A stretch of 64,000 nucleotides of DNA, from positions 1,550,001-1,614,000 of the forward strand of contig NZ_AP012322.1 of assembly GCF_001025155.1 (NCBI RefSeq), read 5' to 3'. Of this stretch, positions 51,256 to 60,090 are shown piece after piece (the first letter of the stretch is position 1; each line of letters starts with the position of its first letter). The notes beneath the pieces were generated by a model that saw only the letters and a program-made list of their open reading frames with translations, did no database searches and was not told the origin of the DNA. Both the position numbers and the translations under genes were made by a program. The DNA comes from Bifidobacterium angulatum DSM 20098 = JCM 7096 (GTDB taxonomy: Bacteria > Actinomycetota > Actinomycetes > Actinomycetales > Bifidobacteriaceae).

Positions 51256-52065
51256 TCAGGCAGCGTTTTCCTCGGTTTCGGGCTCGATCTGCTTGGCCAG
51301 CACCAGTTCGCGTACGAGTTCACGTGTTTTTGCCGCCGTATCGGCGTCGAGACCATCATCGGTGATCACGGTGTCCACCTGTTCGAATCTGGCGAACAAC
51401 GACAGCGACGTGCAGCTCCACTTCGTGTGGTCGGTCAGAATGATCGTACGGTCGGCGATGTCCATCATCGCCATATCGGTGGCGGCCTCAAGCGAGTTCG
51501 GCATGAGGAAGCCTCTGGGGATCGATACGGAGTGGGTGCCCAGAAATACGGTGTTCACGCGCAGTGAAGCGATCACCTTGTCGGCGATGGGTCCGACCAG
51601 CGAATTGGAGCGGGTGATCACGCCACCGGTGACGATGACTTCAACATCCTTGGACTCCAATGCCTGCACGAGTTCCGCGACGGGAATCGAGTTGGTGAGA
51701 ATGGTGATGCCGCTGGCCTGCTGGCTTTCCAGCAAGTGTTGGGCGAATACGTATGCCGTGGTGCCGCCGCCGATGGCGATCACATCGCCTGGCGACACAT
51801 AGCTCACGGCTTTTTGCGCGATGGCGTCCTTCAGCCCGATGTCCATCTGCGATTTGACGGAGAACAGGGGTTCGCTCAGCAGTGTGCTGGTGGTGACGGC
51901 ACCACCATGCACACGTTTGAGCAGTCCTTTGTCCGCCAGTTCCGCGATGTCGCGTCTGATAGTCATCGCGGATACGCCAAGCTCCTTACTCAGCGCCGTT
52001 ATACGAACGGCACCACGGGTACGTAGTCGGCTGAGAATCAGGTGTTGACGTTGCGACGAAATCAT
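51256..52065 (-). CDS. DeoR/GlpR-family transcriptional regulator
   Basis: The 269-residue protein has a DeoR helix-turn-helix (RQHLILSRLRTRGAVRITALSKELGVSAMTIRRDIAELADKGLLKRVHGG) and a C-terminal sugar-phosphate-sensing domain with IAIGGGTTAYVFAQHL and GVDADT-like late motifs. The family usually represses sugar catabolism genes, but none is adjacent: YihY is convergent and pyrD is upstream. Start is ATG 52065, with GTG 52071 possible; neither has a strong ribosome-binding site. ATGTGCACAT overlaps the start region (52064-52073), and related TGTGC elements follow to 52133, so autoregulation is plausible. Confidence 0.9.
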   Translation of the reverse strand: MISSQRQHLILSRLRTRGAVRITALSKELGVSAMTIRRDIAELADKGLLKRVHGGAVTTSTLLSEPLFSVKSQMDIGLKDAIAQKAVSYVSPGDVIAIGGGTTAYVFAQHLLESQQASGITILTNSIPVAELVQALESKDVEVIVTGGVITRSNSLVGPIADKVIASLRVNTVFLGTHSVSIPRGFLMPNSLEAATDMAMMDIADRTIILTDHTKWSCTSLSLFARFEQVDTVITDDGLDADTAAKTRELVRELVLAKQIEPETEENAA

Positions 52066-52155
52066 GTGCACATTATCGCACGCAACACACCATTAATCAA
52101 AACAGCATGTGCGATTTCATGTCGGATTATGTGCAGTTCTCAGTTCATTGTCCGT

Positions 52156-53304
52156 TTACAGGTCAACGCCCACGGCATCAGCCACATGCTCAAAACCGTC
52201 ACGCTTCAGCAACTGGGCAAGACCGCGCTTCAGCACGGTGATCTGCTGCGGGCCACGGTACATCAGCGACGAAATGAACATCACCAGATCGGCACCCGCG
52301 CGAATCTTCGCATAGGCCTGTTCCGGTGTGAACACGCCGCCGATGCCGGCAATTGCGAAACGATCACCGTAAGTGCGGCGGACCTGGGCGATCAACGCTT
52401 CGGAGGCACGCGTGCATGGGCCGCCGGAAAGGCCGCCCTCCCATTCACGCGGAATATCGAGTCCGGTACGGTCCTTCTGCAGATTCGCCAGCGAAACGCC
52501 CTGCACGTTATGTTCAGCAAGCACGTCAAGCAGTTCATGCAATTCGCCCCACGGCTTGTTCAGCGGCAGCTTCACCAGCGTGGGCTGTGGGCGGTCGATG
52601 CCGTCCAGCGCGGCGAACAGGCGATCGAGGTTCTCCGGGGTCTGCGTGAACGGCTCACCTGCCGTGGTGTTCGGGCAGGAGACGTTCACCTCCACCATGG
52701 CGGTACGGCCAGCCGCACGACGCATCGACATGCAGTAATCCTCGATGCCTTCGTCCAAGTCGCCGACCTTGTCGTCGTTGGTGCGGGCGATCGATACGGA
52801 AACCTGCATGTCGCGTGCGTTCGTCCACGCCTGTTCCGCGCGATCGATCACCTTATCGGAACCGATATTGGCCAAGCCGACATGAACCATCATCGAATCG
52901 TATTCGGGCAGGCGGTGGAACCACGGCTTGGGATTGCCGGCGCACGGGCGCGACGTGGTGGACCCCACGGTTTCGAAGCCGAACCCGGCGTTGTCGAGCA
53001 GCACCGGCATCTCGCAATTCTTGTCAAGGCCTGCGGAAAGGCCGAGCGGATTGGCGAATTCCACGCCCATAACCTCGGTTTCCAGTACCGGATCGGTGTA
53101 GTTGAGCATCTCGCGGCACGCCCACATCAGCGGCGGTACGCGCTTGGCCACCTTGCAGAACGTGATCATGCGGTCATGCGCCTCATCCGGCGGCACGTTG
53201 AACACGAAATTCGGCTTGATGATGTTCTTGTAGCCGAACGTGAACAGGTCGGTAGTGGCCTTGTTCACGGCATCATGCCAGAAACTCTCGGAAACGTAGC
53301 TCAT
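52156..53304 (-). CDS. pyrD: Dihydroorotate dehydrogenase, class-2-like scaffold with catalytic-position Cys
   Basis: The 382-residue flavoprotein oxidises dihydroorotate to orotate in pyrimidine synthesis. Its plan is class 2: an N-terminal stretch before the barrel (TFGYKNIIKPNFVFNVPPDEAHDRM), NPLGLSAGLDKNCEM and GFGFETVGSTTSRPCAGNPKPWFHRLPE. Class 2 enzymes use a catalytic Ser in NISSPNT and pass electrons to quinone. Here the motif is NVSCPNT with Cys210 at that place, as in class 1 enzymes. Bifidobacteria are fermentative and have no known respiratory quinone chain, so the electron acceptor is uncertain. ATG 53304 follows AAAGGA. The gene precedes the DeoR gene by 90 bp. Confidence 0.9.
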   Translation of the reverse strand: MSYVSESFWHDAVNKATTDLFTFGYKNIIKPNFVFNVPPDEAHDRMITFCKVAKRVPPLMWACREMLNYTDPVLETEVMGVEFANPLGLSAGLDKNCEMPVLLDNAGFGFETVGSTTSRPCAGNPKPWFHRLPEYDSMMVHVGLANIGSDKVIDRAEQAWTNARDMQVSVSIARTNDDKVGDLDEGIEDYCMSMRRAAGRTAMVEVNVSCPNTTAGEPFTQTPENLDRLFAALDGIDRPQPTLVKLPLNKPWGELHELLDVLAEHNVQGVSLANLQKDRTGLDIPREWEGGLSGGPCTRASEALIAQVRRTYGDRFAIAGIGGVFTPEQAYAKIRAGADLVMFISSLMYRGPQQITVLKRGLAQLLKRDGFEHVADAVGVDL

Positions 53305-53351
53305 AATCGTCCTTTCGCAATGCAATGGCACACGTCAGTGTACGCCACAAA

Positions 53352-54638
53352 TCAGTAAGCCCCGCGCACGTACTGCATCGGGTAGGGAGCCTGGTTCTTC
53401 GCCAACCCGAGCTTATGCGCGGCACGCAACGGCCAATACGGATCCCTCAACGCGGCACGGCCAATCTCCACGGCATCCGCCTCGCCCTTCTCCACGATAC
53501 GCTCCGCCTGCTTGGGCTTGGTGATAAGCCCCACCGCAGTAACCGGCACCTGCGCACGGGCCCGCACCTGCCGAGCAAACGGCACCTGGTATTTCGGGCT
53601 GACCGGCACGGAAACGCCGGAGACGATGCCGCCGGTGGACACATCCACCAGATCGACGGCATGCTCCTTCAGTACCTGGGCCAGCCGCACGGTCTGGTCG
53701 AGATCCCAGCCGCCGGCCGCCCAATCGGTTGCGGAGACGCGCACCAACAACGGCATGTCTTCCGGGATCATGCTGCGAACCGCGTCCACCGTTTCCACCA
53801 GGAAGCGGATACGCCCCTCGAACCCGCCACCGTATTCGTCGTCGCGCACGTTGCTCAGCGGGTCGAGGAACTGCGAGATGAGGTAGCCGTGCGCGGCATG
53901 AATCTCAATCGCCTGGAAGCCTGCCTCCACCGCACGGCGCGCGGCCGCCGCGAACGCCCAGGTGATGCCGTGAATCTCATCCACGCTCAATGCGCGGGGC
54001 ATGGCATACCGCCCATAGGCGATCTCACTTGGAGCCACGGTGGGCCAACCGCCGTCCTCGGCGGGCACGGTATTGGCGATATAGCCAAGCCCGGAGCAAC
54101 CGGTCGACCCTTTGCGCCCGGCATGATTGAGCTGGATGGCAGCCACCGCCCCGGCCTGCTTGATGCCGTCCGCAATCCAACGCCAGGCGTCGATCTGCTC
54201 GTCCTCCCACAATCCTGTATCGAACGGCGAGATACGACCTTCGGGGCATACGGCCGTCGCTTCGGCGATAACCATGCCGAAGCCACCCAAAGCGCGCGAC
54301 ACATAATGCTGGTAATGGAACTGCGTCGGGCGGCCGTCACGCTCGAACACGGAATACATGTCCATCGGCGGCAGCCAGATGCGGTTGCGCACGGTCAGCC
54401 CGCGCAATGTCATCGGCTCGAACAGTGCCGGGAAGTCGCTATGCTTGCTCTTCTTCATCTTCTTGCCCTTGGCGCTCCTGCCGTCAGTACGCTTCGACTT
54501 GGCGTTTTTACCCTTACCGGAATTATTACCGGCTTCCCTGCCTGCGTTCACCGGTTCTCCTTCGATGCGCTTCAACGATTCCTTCTGGCGATCGGAGCCT
54601 CCAAAACCGCGGAAATCGAAATCCAACTCCTCTGCCAT
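53352..54638 (-). CDS. Old Yellow Enzyme family NAD(P)H:flavin oxidoreductase (YqjM-like)
   Basis: The FMN barrel starts near residue 70 (ALFEPMTLRGLTVRNRIWLPPM). QLNHAGRKGS, the catalytic HAAHGYLISQFLDPLSNVRDDEYGG, and VEIGRAALRDPYW are typical of the YqjM/bacterial OYE group, which reduces activated alkenes or other electrophiles with NAD(P)H. The start ATG 54638 has AAGGAGG just upstream. It adds about 65 residues rich in Lys, Ser and Gly (GKGKNAKSKRTDG, KGKKMKKSK) that the family lacks; an internal ATG at the MKKSKHSDF position would remove them. It is 47 bp upstream of pyrD on the same strand. Confidence 0.9.
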   Translation of the reverse strand: MAEELDFDFRGFGGSDRQKESLKRIEGEPVNAGREAGNNSGKGKNAKSKRTDGRSAKGKKMKKSKHSDFPALFEPMTLRGLTVRNRIWLPPMDMYSVFERDGRPTQFHYQHYVSRALGGFGMVIAEATAVCPEGRISPFDTGLWEDEQIDAWRWIADGIKQAGAVAAIQLNHAGRKGSTGCSGLGYIANTVPAEDGGWPTVAPSEIAYGRYAMPRALSVDEIHGITWAFAAAARRAVEAGFQAIEIHAAHGYLISQFLDPLSNVRDDEYGGGFEGRIRFLVETVDAVRSMIPEDMPLLVRVSATDWAAGGWDLDQTVRLAQVLKEHAVDLVDVSTGGIVSGVSVPVSPKYQVPFARQVRARAQVPVTAVGLITKPKQAERIVEKGEADAVEIGRAALRDPYWPLRAAHKLGLAKNQAPYPMQYVRGAY

Positions 54639-54769
54639 GCGCCCTCCTTGCCATGTGCGACGGTCCGCACCCATTCTAACGTATGGCCCACATACGGGTT
54701 TCGCCCGCCATGCGCTGCATGACGGGCGAAACCCTATAGCCGGGAAGGAACCACCGAACCTTACGAGCG

Positions 54770-57055
54770 CTAGTTCGTGGTGTTGGCGTTGGTATTGGTA
54801 TTGGTGTTCCCGGTGGCGCCGTTATTGGTCGTCGTACCGTTATTGGTCGTCGTGCCGTTGGTCGTACTTCTGTTGGTGTACGTGGTGGTGCCGGACGACA
54901 CGCTGGTGCCGGTCTTCGAACCGGTACCTGTCATGTACTTCGGGTCGGCATCGCCGTAGTTGTTGTCGATCGGGATGTTCGCGGAATCGAGGTAGGTCTG
55001 CATGAACTTCTTCCATGCCGGTTCCGCGATGTACATGCCGTACCATGTCGGGCGGGTCACGCCGTTGATCGTCTTGTAGTTGAACGACTGCGGGCTTTCC
55101 GCGTTGCCGACGCCCACGAATGTCGCGACCTGCGGCACGAAGCCGGCCGTCAGCATGTAGGTGTCCTCGTTGGTACCCGTTTTGGCGAAGGTCTTGCGGT
55201 TATTCGCCAATTGGGCGTCCACCACGTTGCCGCCGGCCGTGGTCACGCCCTGATTGATCGCGTATGCAGCGGTCTGGGCGATCTTCGGATCGATGGCCTG
55301 ATGGCAGTTCGCGGAGGGGACCTTGTAGGACTTGCCGCGCTGGCTGGTCATTTCGGTGATGGCGATCGGAGTGCATTCCACGCCGTTCGCCGCGATGGTG
55401 GCGTACACGTTCGCCATGGTCAGCGGAGATGCCTGCACCGAGCCGATGGTCATAGGAGCCTGGAACGAGTTCGAATCATACACGTCCTCCTTGCCCTGGA
55501 TGGAATTGTGGTAGCCCATGGACTTCGCCGCATCCGCAATGGAGCATAGGCCGATCTGCTGGGCCATCGCGCCTTGGGTGGTGTTATGCGACATGACCAA
55601 GCCCTGCAGCGGGCTTTCATTCGCCACCGTGCCGCCACCAGAGTTCTGCACGGACCATGTTCCGGCGAATCCATAGCCGTTGCAGCTGAAGCTGGCGATG
55701 TTGTAGGACGTGGAAGTCCTCAATACCTGGTTGATCGGCTTGCCGTTCTGCATCCAAGCGACCAGGTTGATCGGCTTCCATGTCGAACCGACCTGGAAGC
55801 CCCAGCCGCCGCCGTCCGCTTCGTCAACGGCATAATTCACCGCGGTACGGGTGGAATCCGTCTGCGCACGGTCGGTAGCGTCATAGATGCGGTTCAAGCC
55901 GAATCCAAGCACTTCGCCGGTACCTGGTTTGATGGCCGCAATCGCCACTTCGAAGCCGGAGGGATCGTCCGGCGGAATGGTTTCACGCGCCGCGTTCATG
56001 GCTGCCGTATTCGCCTTCACATCCATGGTGGTGACGATGCGCAGACCGCCTTCCTTCAGCAGCTTGTTGCGTTCGGCTTCGGTGGCACCGAACTCCTTGT
56101 TCTTCAGAATCTGGCGGGTCACGTAATCGCAGAAGAACGCCGCATCACCGGCCACCTGGCAGCCGGAATCGACATTCTGAATATCCAGCATGTCTTTGAG
56201 GGGAACGCTCTGAGCCTCATCATGCTGCTTTTGGCTGATGTACCCTTCCTGCAGCATCAGGTCGAGCACGATATCGCGCTGATTCTGCGCCTCTTTCAGA
56301 TTGCCGTCTTCGGAGGGATCGTACTTCGCCGGGTTCTTTGTGATGGCGGCGATGGTCGCGGCCTGGCCGATGGTCAGTTTCGCCGCGGTGGTGTTGAAAT
56401 ACCGTTTCGCGGCGCTTTCCACACCATACAGATTGTGGTTTCCGAACTGGGCGATGTTCAGATAGCCCTGCAGAATCTCATACTTGGTGTATTTCTTTTC
56501 CATCTGCACGGCGATGAGCATCTCACGCACCTTACGCGCGATGGTCTGCTCGGAGGCATGGTATTGGGCGATGGAATCGCCACTTTCTCGCGCCTGCATG
56601 GACAGCACGTTCTTCACGTACTGCTGGGTGAGCGAGGAACCGCCCTGCATGCTGCCCTTCTTGATGAAGGTCTGCACGAAGGCACGCATCACGCCTTGGA
56701 TGTCAACGCCATGGTGCTGGAAGAATCGACGATCCTCTCGGGCCACCACGGCCTGACGCATGGGTTTGGAGATTTTCTTCAGTGGTACGACGGTACGGTT
56801 GTCTGCATAGAATTCGGCTATTTTCGTCGTGCCGTCGGAAGCATACATCACGGACTTCTGCGGCAGGGACGTCACATCAAAATCAACGCCTTCGACTTTC
56901 AGGGAAGGCACCACGGCTTTGGTCGTCTCGTTCGCCAGAAAAACACCAGGGGCGAACAGCGCGGCCACGACTACACCGCCGCCCAGGCACAGCATTACAT
57001 AGGTCAGCAGCAATGAGAGCACGCGACGGAGTGTCAGGGAGTTCTTTTTCGGCAT
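54770..57055 (-). CDS. Class A penicillin-binding protein (GT51 plus transpeptidase)
   Basis: The 761-residue bifunctional protein builds and cross-links peptidoglycan. A short cytoplasmic N-terminus precedes one membrane helix (about 14-40). The GT51 domain has REDRRFFQHHGVD with catalytic Glu107 and GGSSLTQQYVKN. The transpeptidase has GSTWK with nucleophile Ser424, SHN as the SxN motif and FAKTGTNED as KTG. The last 45 residues are a Thr/Asn low-complexity tail from short DNA repeats (54777-54900). I use ATG 57055; ATG 57064 is also possible and neither has a ribosome-binding site, though TATAGT lies just upstream. Confidence 0.93.
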   Translation of the reverse strand: MPKKNSLTLRRVLSLLLTYVMLCLGGGVVVAALFAPGVFLANETTKAVVPSLKVEGVDFDVTSLPQKSVMYASDGTTKIAEFYADNRTVVPLKKISKPMRQAVVAREDRRFFQHHGVDIQGVMRAFVQTFIKKGSMQGGSSLTQQYVKNVLSMQARESGDSIAQYHASEQTIARKVREMLIAVQMEKKYTKYEILQGYLNIAQFGNHNLYGVESAAKRYFNTTAAKLTIGQAATIAAITKNPAKYDPSEDGNLKEAQNQRDIVLDLMLQEGYISQKQHDEAQSVPLKDMLDIQNVDSGCQVAGDAAFFCDYVTRQILKNKEFGATEAERNKLLKEGGLRIVTTMDVKANTAAMNAARETIPPDDPSGFEVAIAAIKPGTGEVLGFGLNRIYDATDRAQTDSTRTAVNYAVDEADGGGWGFQVGSTWKPINLVAWMQNGKPINQVLRTSTSYNIASFSCNGYGFAGTWSVQNSGGGTVANESPLQGLVMSHNTTQGAMAQQIGLCSIADAAKSMGYHNSIQGKEDVYDSNSFQAPMTIGSVQASPLTMANVYATIAANGVECTPIAITEMTSQRGKSYKVPSANCHQAIDPKIAQTAAYAINQGVTTAGGNVVDAQLANNRKTFAKTGTNEDTYMLTAGFVPQVATFVGVGNAESPQSFNYKTINGVTRPTWYGMYIAEPAWKKFMQTYLDSANIPIDNNYGDADPKYMTGTGSKTGTSVSSGTTTYTNRSTTNGTTTNNGTTTNNGATGNTNTNTNANTTN

Positions 57056-57241
57056 GGTGCCCATACTATAGGGGCGACTGTACCGCTTCACCGCGCATAA
57101 GCGTGAACTCGCGGCGTCGTGGTGGAACATGCACGCAACTTACATATTTGCCGCGCAATGCGCATATTCCAACGCTCAGCACCTATTCAGGCATCTCACA
57201 ACCGGCTGTTCGCAAACCTCTCTTCGCGCGGCTGCGAAGCG

Positions 57242-57958
57242 TTATCTGCGCGAACGCCTGATCAGCATACCGGGCTGGTAGATCACAATGGACCGTCCAT
57301 CGCGTGCGATCCAACCTCGATTCGCAAAATCCATCAGCGCCTTGTTCACCGTTTCACGACTCGATCCGACCAGCTGCGCCAGCTCCTCCTGGGTCAGGTC
57401 GTGAGGCACCTTCACCCCCGCTTCGATCGGTTCGCCGAACCGTGAGGCAAGATTGATCAGCGTCTTGGCCAGACGGGCCGGAACATCCATGAACACCAGA
57501 TCGGAGATGCGCTCATTGTTATCCCGCATTCTGCCGGCCATTACCTGCAGCATATCCACCGCGACCTTGGGATGCTCGTCAAGCCAATGGAACAGCACCT
57601 CGCGTTCCAGCCACACCACCTGGGTTCCGTCGTGCATGGCGAGCGCCGATGCGGTGCGAGGCCCGCCTTTGGGGTCGAACACCGGAATCTCGCCGAGCAT
57701 CTCGCCCGGCGCATGGATGGACAGCAGCTGCACACGGTGATCCGCCGACTCCCTGATAAGTTTGACCCGGCCGGATTCCAGAAGATACATGCGATGATCT
57801 GTCGATCCTTGGCGGAAGATCACATCGCCCCTGTTGTACACCCCCTGGTTGAGATATTCGATCAGTTCACCGGCCTGTTCCGGAGACACCTGCTTGAACA
57901 ACGCGGTGTGGAACAGAATATTCTCCTGCTCTGGCATTGCGTTCGGCTTATCCGACAC
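57242..57958 (-). CDS. Crp/Fnr-family regulator (GlxR/CRP-like)
   Basis: The 238-residue protein has a cyclic-nucleotide-binding domain (DVIFRQGSTDHRMYLLESGRVKLI…GEMLGEIPVFDPKGGPRTASALA) and a C-terminal winged helix (LTQEELAQLVGSSRETVNKALMDFANRGWI). GEIPVF followed by PRTASA is the phosphate-binding-cassette pattern of actinobacterial CRP/GlxR. No cysteine cluster is seen, so it is not an FNR-type oxygen sensor. The start is GTG 57958 with AAAGGG at ideal distance. It stands between the penicillin-binding-protein and lipoate-ligase-like genes. It probably acts as a global regulator; whether cAMP is the ligand in this organism is uncertain. Confidence 0.92.
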   Translation of the reverse strand: MSDKPNAMPEQENILFHTALFKQVSPEQAGELIEYLNQGVYNRGDVIFRQGSTDHRMYLLESGRVKLIRESADHRVQLLSIHAPGEMLGEIPVFDPKGGPRTASALAMHDGTQVVWLEREVLFHWLDEHPKVAVDMLQVMAGRMRDNNERISDLVFMDVPARLAKTLINLASRFGEPIEAGVKVPHDLTQEELAQLVGSSRETVNKALMDFANRGWIARDGRSIVIYQPGMLIRRSRR

Positions 57959-58096
57959 TGTGCACCCTTTCCGTAAAACCGCCTATGGTCAGACGGCGTC
58001 ACAACCGCTCGTCATATTCTAGCGCGTGCTTCGGCGGCTTTCTCGAATACCCGCTTTTCCGTCGCCGGTATCCGTCATTATGCGATCGCGCATGGC

Positions 58097-59251
58097 TTAC
58101 CGTATGAATGCGCGAATCGATTCCATCAGATATTCGACAAGCGCGTCACGGCTCATTCCCGTCTGCCGTTTCAACGGGTCGACGCGTTTGACCGCGGATC
58201 GCACGGCCTTGTCCCGCATCTTTTCGCGCGAAGTGTTCAGCACACGCCCCATCGCCTCGGCATCGATGTCATAGGCGAGTGTCACGTGGTGGAGCACCGC
58301 GCCGGCCGCTGCCCCATTGCCGCCGTGCGGCGCGGGGAATCTGCGCTGCGCCGCACCGCCGATCTTGCCATATTGCGAGGAGATGTCGTTCAACCCGGAA
58401 AAACCGGCGTCAAGCCCAAGCCCACGCAGCGCATGGATGAGCCAGTAGTCGCACAGCTGGTACGACCGGGCGATGCTGACACCGCTTACGAATTCCAACG
58501 GCGCATACAGCGAATAGGTGATGGTGTTGCCAGGCTCGATGAACATCGCGCCGCCGCCCGTGCAACGCCGGACCACCTGCATCCCCTGTGCCCGCGCCAC
58601 GCTTTCATGCACTTCGTCGCGTATGGATTGGAATCGCCCCACCACCACGCATGGCGCGGCCCACTGCCAGAAGCGGATGACGGGCCTGCGCTCCCCCGCC
58701 GCAACCTCACGGGCCCAACGCATATCGGCGTCCATCTGCTCGGCTGGCGTGCGTGGCCTGTCAAGTACTACATCCGGGCATAGATCGCGCCAGCGCTGCA
58801 GCCACTGCTCCTGCTGGTCCGATGACGTGGTTCGGCTGATCTGCGCGGAGGACTGCAGCGATACGGAAGACTGCGATTGCGCAGCGGTCGGTTTGATTGT
58901 GCTGTCCGGATCGACGGAATCGAACGCCCGCATGAATGCCGTGGCGATGGCGCCGACGCCAGTCCCCACCAGTCGAATAGTCGGATGGTCGTCGAGTACC
59001 GCGGCCAACGAATGTTCCACACGCCGTTCCACAGTGAGGTTCCGACCGTTATCGGCATCGGTGCCGCCATTCATGAGGCAAGCGCACCGTTCCAGCTGTC
59101 GTTCCATGGCACTGACAACAGTCAGGGTTTCGGCGTCATCGCCATCGATGAAGAAATCGCCGTCCACATGGCAGTGCCATCGGCCGGTCCCGTCATGCGT
59201 CACGCGAACCCCGACGAGCTTGCCGCCGGGGGTTTTATACTCTCCTCGCAT
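58097..59251 (-). CDS. Lipoate-protein ligase-like enzyme with N-terminal accessory domain
   Basis: The 384-residue protein has two parts. Residues 1-110 resemble the LplA accessory (C-terminal or LplB) domain: YKTPGGKLVGVRV, HVDGDFFIDGDDAETL and ME-QLER. Residues about 145-384 are the ligase domain: RRCTGGGAMFIEPGNTITYSL and NDISSQYGKIGGAAQRR with the conserved Lys296 in KIGGAAQ. The order is reversed compared with E. coli LplA, and a Ser/Gln-rich linker joins the parts. Such enzymes attach lipoate or octanoate to carrier domains. No lipoylated protein is encoded in this window, and bifidobacteria are not known for 2-oxoacid dehydrogenase complexes, so the true substrate is open. Confidence 0.85.
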   Translation of the reverse strand: MRGEYKTPGGKLVGVRVTHDGTGRWHCHVDGDFFIDGDDAETLTVVSAMERQLERCACLMNGGTDADNGRNLTVERRVEHSLAAVLDDHPTIRLVGTGVGAIATAFMRAFDSVDPDSTIKPTAAQSQSSVSLQSSAQISRTTSSDQQEQWLQRWRDLCPDVVLDRPRTPAEQMDADMRWAREVAAGERRPVIRFWQWAAPCVVVGRFQSIRDEVHESVARAQGMQVVRRCTGGGAMFIEPGNTITYSLYAPLEFVSGVSIARSYQLCDYWLIHALRGLGLDAGFSGLNDISSQYGKIGGAAQRRFPAPHGGNGAAAGAVLHHVTLAYDIDAEAMGRVLNTSREKMRDKAVRSAVKRVDPLKRQTGMSRDALVEYLMESIRAFIR

Positions 59252-59280
59252 ATGTTCAGCCTAGCAAGGTGGCGCCGGAG

Positions 59281-59937
59281 TTAATCCGAAAGCTCAAATC
59301 CCTTGGCGTCCCTATGCCAGTTCGACCCGTATGTGGAGCATAGGATGAGAATGCTTTCGATCAGGCCCCAGACCCACGCGACGACGGGGCCGAGACCGAA
59401 CAGCACCCAGCCGACCAGTGTCAGCAGCAGCTGGGCCACCGCCTTGCCTGTGTAGCCCAGGTAGAAGTTGTGCACGCCAAGCGCGCCGAGGAAGATGCCC
59501 AGCAGTCCTGCTGCCAGCTTGGATTTCGGCTGCGGGTAATATGCAGGCTGCTGCGGTTGCGGCTGATAGCCCGGCATCTGCCGGTATGCCTGCTGGTCAT
59601 AGCCGAATTGACCGTACTGCTGGGAATAGCCCGGCTGAGGCTGACCGTATTGTGCTTGGCCATATTGAGGCCGGGACTGACCGTACTGCGGCTGACCGTA
59701 TTGGGGCTGGGATTGGCCGTATTGGGGCTGTTCATATTGAGTCTGCCCATACTGCGGCTGGGGAGCCTGTCCATACGGCTGCTCCTGCCGCGGGTCATAC
59801 GACTGATACTGCATGTACTGCTGTGATGATGGGATCTGGCCGCTCTGAGGATTCCCTGCTTCCTGAGATTGCCGGGGCTCCTCGGCGTTCCCCCCATCAT
59901 ACGGAATCTGACTGTTCGGATCGTTGAAATCGTTCAT
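59281..59937 (-). CDS. TM2-domain protein with Q/Y/G/P-rich repeat domain
   Basis: The 218-residue protein is bipartite. Residues about 40-135 are low complexity with many YGQ, PQYGQ and QYEQ units, much like prion-like domains. Residues about 140-210 are a TM2 domain: two hydrophobic helices (AAGLLGIFLGALGVHNFYLGYTGKAV and LLTLVGWVLFGLGPVVAWVWGLIESILIL) around the GVHNFYLG turn. It should be an integral membrane protein with the long repeat domain on the cytoplasmic side. Function unknown. The ATG is at 59937. It lies 29 bp upstream of the lipoate-ligase-like gene. Confidence 0.88.
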   Translation of the reverse strand: MNDFNDPNSQIPYDGGNAEEPRQSQEAGNPQSGQIPSSQQYMQYQSYDPRQEQPYGQAPQPQYGQTQYEQPQYGQSQPQYGQPQYGQSRPQYGQAQYGQPQPGYSQQYGQFGYDQQAYRQMPGYQPQPQQPAYYPQPKSKLAAGLLGIFLGALGVHNFYLGYTGKAVAQLLLTLVGWVLFGLGPVVAWVWGLIESILILCSTYGSNWHRDAKGFELSD

Positions 59938-60029
59938 GACCTGAATATAGCATCCGGCATCTTTCTATAAGCGAATCGTGCGCACCGTTCATGCCATAGC
60001 GGTTCGCAATGGCGCCGCACAATATAAAA

Positions 60030-60071
60030 GCCTGTGGCGCAACACACCATATCGTGCGTTGCGCCACAGGC
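60030..60071 (-). terminator. Terminator of leuB
   Basis: GCCTGTGGCGCAAC (60030-60043) pairs perfectly with its complement (60058-60071) around a 14-nt loop, followed on the minus strand by TTTTATATT. It lies 20 bp beyond the leuB stop. Confidence 0.85.
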
Positions 60072-60090
60072 TCATGCCACTAACGATGGC

